A stretch of 64,000 nucleotides of DNA, taken from Micromonospora sp. CCTCC AA 2012012. Lineage in GTDB: Bacteria > Actinomycetota > Actinomycetes > Mycobacteriales > Micromonosporaceae. The notes under the pieces were generated by a model. That model was not told the DNA's origin, did not search any database, and saw nothing but the letters and a program-made list of their open reading frames with translations. Shown here in pieces: positions 28,028 to 38,682 of this stretch (position 1 is the first letter of the stretch; each line of letters begins with the position of its first letter). The position numbers were made by a program, and so were the translations under genes. The stretch spans positions 6,510,001 through 6,574,000 of the forward strand of contig NZ_CP159342.1 in assembly GCF_040499845.1 (NCBI RefSeq), given 5' to 3'.

Positions 28028-28825
28028 GTGTTCGGACAGGCGAACGTCCTGGCTCAGGGCCAGGCGGAATTCCCACCGAGCGTGGAGGACTTCTACCTGC
28101 CCAGCATCCTGCCCTGGGGTGCGCACGACTCGTACTGGTTCACGAAGATCACCGCGATGGTCTGGATCGCCGTCGGCGTGCTGATCATCTTCTTCCTGGC
28201 CAGCTACCGGAACCCGAAGCTGGTGCCGACCAAGAAGCAGTGGTTCGCCGAGTCGATCTACGGCTTCGTGCGGAACAACATCGCGGTCGACATGATCGGG
28301 CACGCGGGGGTGCGGTTCGCGCCGTACTTCACCACGCTCTTCTGCTTCATCCTGCTGACCAACGCGTTCGCGATCATTCCGTTCTTCCAGATCTCGCCGA
28401 ACTCGCACATCGCCTTCCCGGCGTTCCTCGCCGTGATCAGCTACGTGATGTTCAACTTCATCGGCATCCGGCACCACGGCTTCGTGAAGTACTTCAAGAA
28501 CTCCCTGATCCCGCCGGCGCCCTGGTACATCCTGCCGCTGCTGATCCCGATCGAGTTCTTCTCGACCTTCCTCGTCCGGCCGTTCTCGCTGGCCGTCCGT
28601 CTCTTCGCGAACATGTTCGCCGGTCACATGCTCCTGCTGGTCTTCACGCTCGGCGGGTTCGCCATGATCAGCGCCAACGTCTGGCTGGCACCGGTGTCGG
28701 TGCTGTCCTGGGTGATGACGATCGCGCTGACCTTCCTCGAGTTCCTGGTGATCTGTCTGCAGGCGTACGTCTTCACGGTGCTGACCGCCAGCTACGTGCA
28801 GGGCGCGCTCGCCGACGAGCACTGA
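28028..28825 (+). CDS. atpB: ATP synthase subunit a
   Basis: Membrane stator subunit forming the proton half-channels with the c-ring. It has 265 residues and about six helices. The essential arginine region appears as FLVRPFSLAVRLFANMFAGH. The GTG start has AGGAAGG at normal distance. First core gene of the atpBEFHAGD operon. Confidence 0.97.
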   Translation: MFGQANVLAQGQAEFPPSVEDFYLPSILPWGAHDSYWFTKITAMVWIAVGVLIIFFLASYRNPKLVPTKKQWFAESIYGFVRNNIAVDMIGHAGVRFAPYFTTLFCFILLTNAFAIIPFFQISPNSHIAFPAFLAVISYVMFNFIGIRHHGFVKYFKNSLIPPAPWYILPLLIPIEFFSTFLVRPFSLAVRLFANMFAGHMLLLVFTLGGFAMISANVWLAPVSVLSWVMTIALTFLEFLVICLQAYVFTVLTASYVQGALADEH

Positions 28826-28880
28826 TCCACTCTCTTCCGTACCAACCGTTGTCGTCCCGCGTGACCGTCACGCGTGATAA

Positions 28881-29126
<246 letters not shown>

Positions 29127-29154
29127 TCCACCCCCTCTGACCGGGAGGTATCCC

Positions 29155-29700
29155 ATGCACTTCCTCCTTCTCGCCGAGGGTGGTGAAAAGGCGACCCACA
29201 ACCCGATCATCCCTGCCTGGCAGGAGATCGTCGTCGGTGGCATCGCCTTCATCGTGCTCTGCTTCGTGCTTATGAAGTTCGTCTTCCCGCGCATGGAGCA
29301 GACGTTCCAGGCCCGGGTCGACGCGATCGAGGGCGGCATCAAGCGCGCCGAGGCCGCCCAGGCCGAGGCCAACCAGCTGCTCGAGCAGTACCGGGCCCAG
29401 CTCGCGGAGGCGCGTACCGACGCGGCCCGGATCCGCGACGACGCCCGGGCCGACGCCGAGGGCATCCGCCAGGACATCCTCGCCAAGGCGCGGGAGGAGT
29501 CCGACCGGATCATCGCGGCCGGCAAGGAGCAGCTCGCCGCCGAGCGGGCCACCATCGTGCGCGAGCTGCGTACCGAGGTCGGCACCATCGCGGTGGACCT
29601 GGCCAGCAAGATCGTCGGCGAGTCGCTCGCCGACGAGGCGCGCCGCAAGGGCACCGTGGACCGGTTCCTGAGCGGTCTCGAGAGCACGGGGGCCCGCTGA
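29155..29700 (+). CDS. atpF: ATP synthase subunit b
   Basis: Peripheral stalk subunit of 181 residues with one N-terminal membrane helix (about 25-45) and a long charged alpha-helical coiled coil rich in Ala, Glu, Arg and Asp. CGGGAGG precedes the ATG. The stop overlaps the atpH start by one base. Confidence 0.97.
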   Translation: MHFLLLAEGGEKATHNPIIPAWQEIVVGGIAFIVLCFVLMKFVFPRMEQTFQARVDAIEGGIKRAEAAQAEANQLLEQYRAQLAEARTDAARIRDDARADAEGIRQDILAKAREESDRIIAAGKEQLAAERATIVRELRTEVGTIAVDLASKIVGESLADEARRKGTVDRFLSGLESTGAR

Positions 29701-30521
29701 TGCAGGCCGCCAGCCGGGAGTCGTACAAGGTCGCGGCCGAACACCTCGACACGTACGTCCGCGGCGCGGAGCCGTCGGCGGTGGCCTCCACCGCCGACGA
29801 CATCCTCTCCGTCGCCGCCCTGCTGCGGCGCGAGCCGCGGCTGCGCCGGGCGCTGTCGGACCCGGCCCGGTCCGGTGCCGACCGGGCCGGTCTGCTCGGT
29901 GGGATGCTGCGCGGCAAGATCAGCGCGGAGGCGCTCGACCTGCTCGCGTCGCTGGTCTCCGGCCGCTGGTCGGCGCCGTCGGAACTGCTCGACGGCACCG
30001 AGCGGCTGGGCATCGAGGCGCTCCTGGCGAGCGCCGACTCCTCCGGCGAGCTGGGGGAGGTCGAGGACGAGCTGTTCCGCTTCGGGCAGGTCGTCACCGG
30101 CTCCCCGGAGCTGTCCCGGGCGCTCTCCGACCCGGCGACCCCCGCCGAGCAGCGGGGCACGCTGGTCGACCAGCTCCTCGCCGGCAAGGCCCGGCCGATC
30201 ACCGGCTACCTCGTCGGGGTGGCGCTCGCCGGGTTCGGCGGACGCTCCTTCACCGGGGCGCTCACCCGGCTGGTCGAGCTGGCCGCCGAGCGGCAGGACC
30301 GTCAGGTCGCGTACGTGACCGTGGCGGCCCCGCTGAGTGACTCCGAGGAGCGACGCCTCGGTGCCCGCCTCTCCGAGATGTACGGTCGAGAGGTTTCCGT
30401 CAAGCAGACGGTCAACCCCGAGGTGCTCGGTGGGGTGAGCGTGCGGGTCGGTTCCGACCTGTACGACGGCACCGTCCTGCGCCGCCTCAACGAGACCCGC
30501 AACGCGCTCGCGAAGCGCTGA
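29700..30521 (+). CDS. atpH: ATP synthase subunit delta
   Basis: Joins the peripheral stalk to the alpha3-beta3 head. It has 273 residues, about 95 longer than the E. coli subunit. The C-terminal OSCP motif is clear (NPEVLGGVSVRVGSDLYDG). Extended delta subunits are usual in actinobacteria; in mycobacteria the extension is a fused second b-type helix, but here no membrane helix is seen. Confidence 0.96.
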   Translation: MQAASRESYKVAAEHLDTYVRGAEPSAVASTADDILSVAALLRREPRLRRALSDPARSGADRAGLLGGMLRGKISAEALDLLASLVSGRWSAPSELLDGTERLGIEALLASADSSGELGEVEDELFRFGQVVTGSPELSRALSDPATPAEQRGTLVDQLLAGKARPITGYLVGVALAGFGGRSFTGALTRLVELAAERQDRQVAYVTVAAPLSDSEERRLGARLSEMYGREVSVKQTVNPEVLGGVSVRVGSDLYDGTVLRRLNETRNALAKR

Positions 30522-30606
30522 CCAGCGCCTCCGCAGCCCTGATTCGACGCCATCGGACCGGTCGGTACTAGGTATCCCGGGCCCCTGATTTTTAAGGAAG
30601 CAGAGG

Positions 30607-32259
30607 ATGGCCGAGCTGACCATCTCGACGGAGGAGATCCGCGGCGCCCTGGAGCGCTACGTCTCCTCCTACTCGACCGACGTCTCCCGCGAGGAGGTCG
30701 GCACCGTCGCCGACACCGGTGACGGCATCGCCCACGTCGAGGGCCTCCCCTCGACCATGACCAACGAGCTCCTGGAGTTCGAGGACGGCACGCTCGGCGT
30801 GGCGCTGAACCTCGACGTCCGGGAGATCGGTGTCGTCGTTCTCGGTGACTCCGCCAAGCTGGAGGAGGGGCAGCGCGTCAAGCGCACCGGCCGGGTGCTC
30901 TCGGTCCCGGTCGGCGACGCCTTCCTCGGCCGCGTGGTCAACGCGCTCGGCCAGCCGATCGACGGGCTCGGTGACATCCCGAACGAGGGCTTCCGCGAGC
31001 TGGAGCTCCAGGCTCCGAACGTGATGGCCCGGCAGTCGGTCTCCGAGCCGCTGCAGACCGGCATCAAGGCCGTCGACGCGATGACCCCGATCGGTCGGGG
31101 CCAGCGTCAGCTGATCATCGGTGACCGGAAGACCGGTAAGACCACGGTCGCCCTGGACGCGGTGCTCAACCAGCGCGACAACTGGCGCTCCGGCGACCCG
31201 AAGAAGCAGGTCCGCTGCATCTACGTCGCCATCGGCCAGAAGGCCTCCACGATCGCCTCGATCAAGGGCATCCTGGAGGAGGCGGGCGCGATGGAGTACA
31301 CCACCATCGTCGCCTCCCCGGCGTCCGACCCGGCCGGCTTCAAGTACCTCGCCCCCTACACCGGCTCGTCCATCGGGCAGCACTGGATGTACGGTGGCAA
31401 GCACGTCCTGATCATCTTCGACGACCTGAGCAAGCAGGCCGAGGCGTACCGCGCCGTGTCCCTGCTGCTGCGTCGCCCGCCGGGCCGTGAGGCGTACCCG
31501 GGTGACGTCTTCTACCTGCACTCCCGCCTGCTGGAGCGCTGCGCGAAGCTCTCCGACGAGCTGGGTGGCGGGTCGATGACCGGTCTGCCGATCATCGAGA
31601 CGAAGGCCAACGACATCTCGGCCTTCATCCCGACGAACGTCATCTCGATCACCGACGGCCAGATCTTCCTCGAGACCGACCTGTTCAACCAGGGCGTCCG
31701 GCCGGCCATCAACGTCGGTACCTCGGTCTCCCGGGTCGGTGGCGCGGCGCAGGTCAAGCCGATGCGCAAGGTCGCCGGTTCGCTGCGGCTCAACCTGGCC
31801 CAGTACCGCGAGCTGGAGGCGTTCGCCGCCTTCGCGTCCGACCTGGACAAGGCCTCCCGCGCCCAGCTGGAGCGCGGTGCCCGCCTGGTCGAGCTGCTCA
31901 AGCAGCCGAACTACTCGCCGTACCCGGTGCAGGAGCAGGTCGTCTCGGTCTGGGCCGGCGTCGAGGGCAAGCTGGACGACATCCCGGTCGGTGAGGTGCG
32001 CCGCTTCGAGGCGGAGTTCCTCCAGTACCTGCGGCACAAGCACGAGGGTGTCCTCGCCGGTATCGCCGACAACAAGTGGGACGACGACATCATCGGCTCG
32101 CTCGACTCGGCCATCACCGAGTTCAAGCAGGTCTTCCTGGGCAAGGAGGACGAGCACCGGGTCAACGAGGCGCCGGCCACGCCGCTCGAGGGCGAGGAGA
32201 ACCGCGAGACGGTGACCCGCTTCCGGGACGGCTCGACCGACCGCCCGGCCGAGAGCTGA
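30607..32259 (+). CDS. atpA: ATP synthase subunit alpha
   Basis: Regulatory nucleotide-binding subunit of F1. It has 550 residues. The P-loop GDRKTGKT ends near K178, and the alpha-type signature [14 protein letters not shown] is near residue 365. A short acidic C-terminal tail is present. TAAGGAAGCAG lies before the ATG. The 85-nt gap after atpH contains no clear terminator. Confidence 0.98.
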   Translation: MAELTISTEEIRGALERYVSSYSTDVSREEVGTVADTGDGIAHVEGLPSTMTNELLEFEDGTLGVALNLDVREIGVVVLGDSAKLEEGQRVKRTGRVLSVPVGDAFLGRVVNALGQPIDGLGDIPNEGFRELELQAPNVMARQSVSEPLQTGIKAVDAMTPIGRGQRQLIIGDRKTGKTTVALDAVLNQRDNWRSGDPKKQVRCIYVAIGQKASTIASIKGILEEAGAMEYTTIVASPASDPAGFKYLAPYTGSSIGQHWMYGGKHVLIIFDDLSKQAEAYRAVSLLLRRPPGREAYPGDVFYLHSRLLERCAKLSDELGGGSMTGLPIIETKANDISAFIPTNVISITDGQIFLETDLFNQGVRPAINVGTSVSRVGGAAQVKPMRKVAGSLRLNLAQYRELEAFAAFASDLDKASRAQLERGARLVELLKQPNYSPYPVQEQVVSVWAGVEGKLDDIPVGEVRRFEAEFLQYLRHKHEGVLAGIADNKWDDDIIGSLDSAITEFKQVFLGKEDEHRVNEAPATPLEGEENRETVTRFRDGSTDRPAES

Positions 32260-32262
32260 TCC

Positions 32263-34628
<2,366 letters not shown>

Positions 34629-34644
34629 ACCTCCGTCACACTCA

Positions 34645-34681
34645 GCGAAGGCCACCCCGGCGCGACCGGGGTGGCCTTCGC
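34645..34681. terminator. Terminator after atpD
   Basis: Perfect 16-bp arms (GCGAAGGCCACCCCGG and its complement) around a 5-nt CGCGA loop, 17 nt past the atpD stop. It separates the atp operon from the LCP gene and atpC. Confidence 0.85.
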
Positions 34682-34690
34682 CCGTTCGGG

Positions 34691-34728
34691 GCCGCTGACC
34701 GCGGATGTCCGCTTCACCGGTCAGCGGC
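34691..34728. repeat. Nested palindrome upstream of the LCP gene
   Basis: Perfect 10-bp outer arms (GCCGCTGACC and its complement) with an inner GCGGATGTCCGC palindrome. It lies just upstream of a TACCGT -10 box (34745-34750) and may be an operator. Confidence 0.5.
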
Positions 34729-34756
34729 TCGCCCACGCCCGGGGTACCGTTCCTGA

Positions 34757-34848
34757 CACGACGCTCAGACCAGAGGCGTCGATCTCCTGCAACGAAACGG
34801 TCGCTTGCGCCCGTCTTCCAGTCATGGGCGCGACGAATGGAGCTACCT
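34757..34848 (+). ncRNA. Candidate structured leader of the LCP gene
   Basis: The transcript from TACCGT (34745-34750) would start near 34757. It contains a GACGCTC...GAGGCGTC hairpin, then CGGT-GCTTGCG, a hairpin (34807-34831, GCGCCCG pairing with TGGGCGC), then CGAATGGAGCTACC, which carries the ribosome site GGAG. The last three parts match the leaders of the two lysozyme-like genes at 37438 and 47273. CTCC upstream could pair with GGAG and hide it. The class is not recognised. Confidence 0.55.
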
Positions 34849-35985
34849 GTGGGTAAGGGCGGCACGGACGGCGGTAAGCGGTCCTTCTGGCGGGGGGTGC
34901 CCCGTTGGGCCCGCGTCTGCACCGTCTTCGGCGTGGTGCTCATGCTGCTCAGCGGCGCGGTGCTGGCCGGCTACGAGACCCTGCTGCACCGCTACGAGGG
35001 CTCGGTCGGCAAGGGCGACCTCTTCGGCGACCAGGCGGCCGGCGCCAAGGAGCGCAAGAGCAACGTCAAGGGTCCGCTGAACATCCTGCTGGTCGGCATC
35101 GACCCCCGCAAACCCGAGACGCCGCCGCTGGCGGACTCGATCATGATCCTGCACGTGCCGGCCGGCATGGACCGGGGCTACCTCTTCTCGCTCCCACGCG
35201 ACCTGCGGGTGGAGATCCCCGCGTTCCCCAAGGCGAACTACCCCGGTGGCACCGACAAGCTCAACGCCGCCATGTCGTACGGGAGTCGGGTGCCCGGGCA
35301 GAACCCGGACGCCAGCCGCGGCTTCGAGCTGCTCGCGAAGACCGTCAGCCAGGTCACCGGCATCCAGCGCTTCGACGCCGGGGCGATCATCAACTTCACC
35401 GGCTTCAAGAAGATCGTCGATGCGATGGGTGGCGTCGACATGTACATCGAGCGGGACGTGAAGTCGGAGCACCGCAAGCCGGACGGCACCATGCGCGAGC
35501 TGCGTCCCGGCGGCGGGGGCTACCTCGGCCCACAGGCGGAGTACAAGAAGGGCAACGCGCACCTCAACGGCTGGCAGGCGCTGGACTACGTCCGCCAGCG
35601 CTACCCGAAGAACGGGGTGCCGGACGCCGACTACGGCCGTCAGCGCCACCAGCAGCAGTTCATCAAGGCGATGGTCGGCCAGGCGTTCAGCGCGGACGTG
35701 GTGACCAACCCGATCAAGCTGGACCGGGTCGTCCGTGCCGCCGGGCAGTCCCTGATCTTCAACGGGCGGGGCAACAGCGTGGTCGACTTCGCGCTGGCGC
35801 TCAAGGGCATCCGCTCGGACTCGATCGAGACGATCAAGCTGCCGGGGGAGGGGATCGGCACCGGCTCCGCCTACCGCGGTGAACGGCTGCTGCCGGCCGC
35901 GCAGGACTTCTTCACCGCCATCCGCACCGAGCAGGTCGACGCCTTCATGCTGGAGCACCCCGACTTCAAGCAGAAGAACAGCTAG
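34849..35985 (+). CDS. LCP-family (LytR-CpsA-Psr) glycopolymer transferase
   Basis: A membrane-anchored enzyme of 378 residues that would attach secondary polymers to peptidoglycan from lipid-linked precursors, outside the cell. A short basic cytoplasmic part is followed by one membrane helix (about 18-40) and the LCP domain with LLVGIDPR, ADSIMILHV, SLPRDLRVEIP and DYGRQRHQQQ. The GTG start is 6 nt after GGAG; an in-frame ATG four codons earlier lacks a ribosome site. The gene is inserted between atpD and atpC and has its own promoter. The end of the gene is followed by a weak GC-rich hairpin. Confidence 0.9.
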   Translation: MGKGGTDGGKRSFWRGVPRWARVCTVFGVVLMLLSGAVLAGYETLLHRYEGSVGKGDLFGDQAAGAKERKSNVKGPLNILLVGIDPRKPETPPLADSIMILHVPAGMDRGYLFSLPRDLRVEIPAFPKANYPGGTDKLNAAMSYGSRVPGQNPDASRGFELLAKTVSQVTGIQRFDAGAIINFTGFKKIVDAMGGVDMYIERDVKSEHRKPDGTMRELRPGGGGYLGPQAEYKKGNAHLNGWQALDYVRQRYPKNGVPDADYGRQRHQQQFIKAMVGQAFSADVVTNPIKLDRVVRAAGQSLIFNGRGNSVVDFALALKGIRSDSIETIKLPGEGIGTGSAYRGERLLPAAQDFFTAIRTEQVDAFMLEHPDFKQKNS

Positions 35986-36093
35986 CCTGAGCGCGAGCGG
36001 GCCCGGTGCACGCCGGGGTCGCCCGCGGGCAACCGGTGCCGCCCCGTGGCGCAGCTCTCGCCACCCGCGTTGGGTGGCACCCGGGGGCGCGAC

Positions 36094-36099
36094 TAGACT
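36094..36099 (+). promoter_or_regulatory. Promoter of atpC
   Basis: TAGACT with TTGGGT (36070-36075) 18 bp upstream. A start near 36106 gives a short leader with AAGGAG before the atpC GTG. It shows that atpC is not dependent on the main operon promoter. Confidence 0.55.
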
Positions 36100-36131
36100 T
36101 TGGCAATCCGCCGCCGCAGCAAGGAGACAGC

Positions 36132-36410
36132 GTGGCACAGCAGCTTCACGTCGAGCTCGTAGCCGTCGAGGAGAAGGTCTGGTCCGGCGAGGCCGAGATG
36201 GTCGTCGCCCGGACGACCGAGGGTGAGCTGGGTGTGCTGCACGGGCACGCGCCTCTGCTCGGCCAGCTCGCCGAGCCCAGCCAGGTCCGGATCAAGCAGG
36301 CCGGTGGCCAGCAGGTCGCCTACGACATCGCCGGCGGTTTCCTGTCGGTGACCGGTGAGGGCGTCACCGTCCTCGCCGAGAGCGCCACCCCCGCCACTCC
36401 GGCACGCTGA
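36132..36410 (+). CDS. atpC: ATP synthase subunit epsilon, short form
   Basis: Central stalk subunit. At 92 residues it is much shorter than E. coli epsilon (about 139). The N-terminal beta-sandwich is complete (GELGVLHGHAPLLGQL; GGFLSVTGEGVTVLAE) but the protein ends right after it. The C-terminal helical hairpin, which inhibits ATP hydrolysis in other bacteria, is absent. The GTG start follows AAGGAG by 5 nt. It is separated from atpD by a terminator and the LCP gene, and has its own promoter. DUF2550 follows after 12 nt. Confidence 0.93.
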   Translation: MAQQLHVELVAVEEKVWSGEAEMVVARTTEGELGVLHGHAPLLGQLAEPSQVRIKQAGGQQVAYDIAGGFLSVTGEGVTVLAESATPATPAR

Positions 36411-36422
36411 GCCGACCCGCCG

Positions 36423-36878
36423 ATGGAGATCGTGGAAGGGGTCGGAATCGGCTTCGCGGTGATCCTCGTCGCGGTTCTGATCCTCTTCATCCGGCGGGCT
36501 CTCGTCACGCGGAGCGGCGGCATCATCCGGCTCAGCGTCCGGGTCACCACGATGCTCGACGGCCGGGGCTGGTCCCCGGGCTTCGGGCGGTTCGCCGGCG
36601 ACGAACTCCGGTGGTACCGGATGTTCAGTTTCGCCCTGCGTCCGAAGCGGGTGCTCTCCCGCAAGGTGCTCGCCGTGGAGCGTCGGCGGCTCCCCGAGGG
36701 GCAGGAGCGCCTCTCCATGCCGGCCGACTGGGTGATCCTGCGCTGTACCAGTCAGCACGCCCCGGTGGAGATCGCCATGGCGCGGTCCACGGTCACCGGC
36801 TTCCTCTCCTGGCTCGAGGCCGCCCCACCCGGGGCGGTCTCGCCTCGTCTCGCCTCCCAGGACTGGCCCGCCGCCTGA
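36423..36878 (+). CDS. DUF2550 membrane protein
   Basis: A 151-residue protein of the actinobacterial DUF2550 family, of unknown function. One membrane helix (about 5-25) is followed by a soluble domain with WYRMFSFALRPKRV. It lies directly after atpC, as Rv1312 does in M. tuberculosis (from memory), and is probably co-transcribed. Confidence 0.88.
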   Translation: MEIVEGVGIGFAVILVAVLILFIRRALVTRSGGIIRLSVRVTTMLDGRGWSPGFGRFAGDELRWYRMFSFALRPKRVLSRKVLAVERRRLPEGQERLSMPADWVILRCTSQHAPVEIAMARSTVTGFLSWLEAAPPGAVSPRLASQDWPAA

Positions 36879-37316
36879 CGCTTCCCCTGCCAGCCAGCCT
36901 GCCGGTGGGTGCCGGGTGTCCGTCGATGGGGGTGCCCGCCGTGCCCGGCTCCGGGCGGTCAGGCGTGATCCCCGCCCCCGGTCACTGCGGGCCGCCTCCC
37001 CCGGTCTGGTCGCAGCCGCGCCGGCTCGCGCCCGGCCGGTCTCTCCTCTGGTACGGATTCGGCCCTGACGCCGATCTGACCCGTGGCGGCGATCCCCGGA
37101 CGTGGTCCCACGCCAGTGTCCGGCGTGTCCCATGTCCACCCGGTCTCTGCCACCGGGTCACGGCTGATTCATTGATGTCATCAAGTTCGTAGCGTCCGTG
37201 CCACCCGACTCGGCCTGCGCCGGGGTGCGCCGGTTCGCGGTGCAGGACCGGGTCCCGTGTCCGATGCCCGGGCGGGATGTCCGGTTCCGGGGTGTGACCG
37301 GGTGCATCCTGGGGCC
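36879..37316. other. Intergenic region upstream of lysozyme-like gene A
   Basis: No gene is supported in this 438-bp stretch. The only recognised element is copy 3 of the 30-bp repeat (37165-37194). The last 60 bp begin to resemble the region upstream of gene B (around 47040). Confidence 0.55.
37165..37194 (-). repeat. 30-bp dispersed repeat, copy 3
   Basis: Read on the minus strand it begins CGCTACGAACTTGATGACAT and ends ATGAATCA. It lies about 120 bp upstream of promoter P1 of gene A. Confidence 0.85.
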
Positions 37317-37342
37317 GGAATCGTGGCGGGGGCGGGGTCGTT
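37317..37342 (+). promoter_or_regulatory. Sigma-R-type promoter P1 of gene A
   Basis: GGAAT (37317-37321), an 18-nt spacer and GTT (37340-37342) match the consensus of the thiol-stress ECF sigma factor SigR/SigH. A block of about 60 bp around it is nearly identical to that upstream of gene B. Confidence 0.55.
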
Positions 37343-37406
37343 ACATCCACCGTACGACCGAGTACCACGGCCCGATCGAACCGGGCCTGGTGAACGGCCC
37401 GGCCCC

Positions 37407-37432
37407 GGAATGCGGGTGGCCGGTCGGTCGTT
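37407..37432 (+). promoter_or_regulatory. Sigma-R-type promoter P2 of gene A
   Basis: GGAAT (37407-37411), an 18-nt spacer and GTT (37430-37432). Its spacer sequence differs from that of gene B P2, but the hexamers and the distance are kept. Confidence 0.6.
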
Positions 37433-37437
37433 ACACA

Positions 37438-37575
37438 TGGTCCCGGCGCCGCGAAGAGGCCCCCGCCCCGCGAGCCAGCCGGTCGAAGACTTTCCTCTTT
37501 TGCGTGTTGAGCGCCTGACGGTGCTTGCGTCTCCACCCCCATGGAGGCGCCGACCCCCGAATGGAGCTACCTCTC
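37438..37575 (+). ncRNA. Conserved structured 5' leader of gene A
   Basis: From P2 the mRNA would start near 37438. About 138 nt are nearly identical to the leader of gene B, except for one hairpin (37527-37550: 9 bp, 6-nt loop). Its sequence differs in gene B while pairing is kept, with three compensated base pairs. The 3' end, CGAATGGAGCTACC, holds the ribosome site; UUCC in GACTTTCC could mask it. I see neither the c-di-AMP (ydaO) nor cobalamin riboswitch core. Unknown class. Confidence 0.6.
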
Positions 37576-38163
37576 ATGAACACGATGCTGCGTAAGAGCG
37601 TTCTCGGTGTTGCTGGTCTGGCCTTCGCCGGTGGTCTCGCGGCGGGTCCCCTGAACCACGCGGACAGCACTCCGGTGTCGGCGATGAGCCCGGTCGCGGC
37701 CGTGCAGGCCGACAAGCCCGACACGTCGAAGCTCATCCCGCACGGCGTCCAGGGCGCGCAGTCGAAGATCGACCTGAACGACGAGCAGACCGCCAACGCC
37801 AAGGCGATCATCGCCGCCACGAAGAAGGCGGGTCTGCCGGAGCGGGCCGCGGTGATCTCGATCGCCACGAGCCTGCAGGAGTCGAAGCTGGAGAACCTGG
37901 GTCACCTGGGCGACGCCAACGACCATGACTCGCTGGGTCTGTTCCAGCAGCGCCCGTCCAGTGGTTGGGGTACGCCGGAGCAGATCACCGACCCCGAGTA
38001 CGCGACGCTGGCGTTTGAGAAGGGTCTGAAGCAGGTGGACGGGTGGCAGGACATGCCGCTGACCGAGGCCGCCCAGACGGTGCAGGTGTCGGCCTACCCG
38101 GACGCGTACGCGCAGTGGGAGCAGCAGGCCGCCGACCTCGTCGCCCAGCACTGGAACAGCTGA
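37576..38163 (+). CDS. Secreted lysozyme-like protein A
   Basis: A 195-residue exported protein with a signal peptide (RKSVLGVAGLAFAGGLAAG). After a linker, the mature domain of about 120 residues has ATSLQESKLEN with E102 in the place of a lysozyme/transglycosylase acid, then DSLGLFQQRPSSGWGTPEQI and DAYAQWEQQA. This fits a lysozyme-like fold acting on peptidoglycan; catalysis is inferred. Gene B (47416) is its paralogue, about 80% identical. ATG 37576 follows GGAG by 9 nt; an in-frame ATG five codons earlier has no ribosome site. A hairpin terminator follows. Confidence 0.82.
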   Translation: MNTMLRKSVLGVAGLAFAGGLAAGPLNHADSTPVSAMSPVAAVQADKPDTSKLIPHGVQGAQSKIDLNDEQTANAKAIIAATKKAGLPERAAVISIATSLQESKLENLGHLGDANDHDSLGLFQQRPSSGWGTPEQITDPEYATLAFEKGLKQVDGWQDMPLTEAAQTVQVSAYPDAYAQWEQQAADLVAQHWNS

Positions 38164-38177
38164 CCAACCGAACGAAC

Positions 38178-38215
38178 CGCTGGCCGGCGCCCCGAAACCG
38201 GGGTGCCGGCCAGCG
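38178..38215. terminator. Terminator after gene A
   Basis: A 16-bp stem (CGCTGGCCGGCGCCCC with one G-U pair) and short GAAACC loop. A near-identical hairpin follows gene B. Confidence 0.75.
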
Positions 38216-38262
38216 GCGTATCCGAATCTTGGACCCGCTGCGGGACGACAGCTGTCCAGGCC

Positions 38263-38682
38263 TCAGGTGGGATCGGCGACGAGTTCCACCTCGTACCCCT
38301 GGTTGTCGGTGAGGTAGGCGGCGTAGCTGGCGGGGCCGCCCGCATGCGGGTGGCGGTCCGGGAAGAGGAGTTCCCAGCCGTGGTCCGGCGCGGCCGCGAC
38401 CAGCCGGTCCACGGCGGCCGGCGGCCCGGCGTGCAGGGCCAGGTGGTTGAGGCCCGGCGCGAGCCGGTCGTGCACCCGCCCGGAGAGGGCGGGGGACTCC
38501 TCCAGCACCAGGTAGGTGGCGCCGAGCCGCCAGGACCGACCGGCCGGCCAGTCCTGGTACGGCGTCCAGCCCAGCTCGCCGAGGAGCCAGCCCCAGCTGA
38601 GCGTGGCGGCGGCGAGATCGGGCACCCAGAGCTCGACGTGGTGCAGTGCTCCGACGGTCAGCGCTTCCCGCCCGGAACCCAT
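38263..38682 (-). CDS. VOC-family (glyoxalase-like) protein
   Basis: A 139-residue metal-binding fold protein of the vicinal oxygen chelate superfamily. It has HHVELWVPD at the N-terminus, HLALHAG in the middle and GYEVELVAD at the end, giving the usual paired beta-alpha-beta-beta-beta units. The substrate is unknown. The ATG at 38682 has GGAGA upstream and lies within the last 25 nt of the ATR gene, so the two are translationally coupled. Confidence 0.85.
   Translation of the reverse strand: MGSGREALTVGALHHVELWVPDLAAATLSWGWLLGELGWTPYQDWPAGRSWRLGATYLVLEESPALSGRVHDRLAPGLNHLALHAGPPAAVDRLVAAAPDHGWELLFPDRHPHAGGPASYAAYLTDNQGYEVELVADPT

Noticed and set aside
30558..30571. Fourth TTACNGNNCNGTAA-type operator before atpA
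   Set aside because: Only ACCG-NN-CGGTA matches; the outer bases fail, and it lies inside the operon. Chance is likely in such GC-rich DNA.
37450..37480. Cobalamin riboswitch
   Set aside because: GCCCCCGC and GAGCCAG look similar in part, but the B12 box is missing and the genes are wall hydrolases.
37438..37575. c-di-AMP (ydaO) riboswitch
   Set aside because: This class often controls wall hydrolases in actinobacteria, but its conserved core (GGGGGA-CCCA, CAGCTAACC) is absent.
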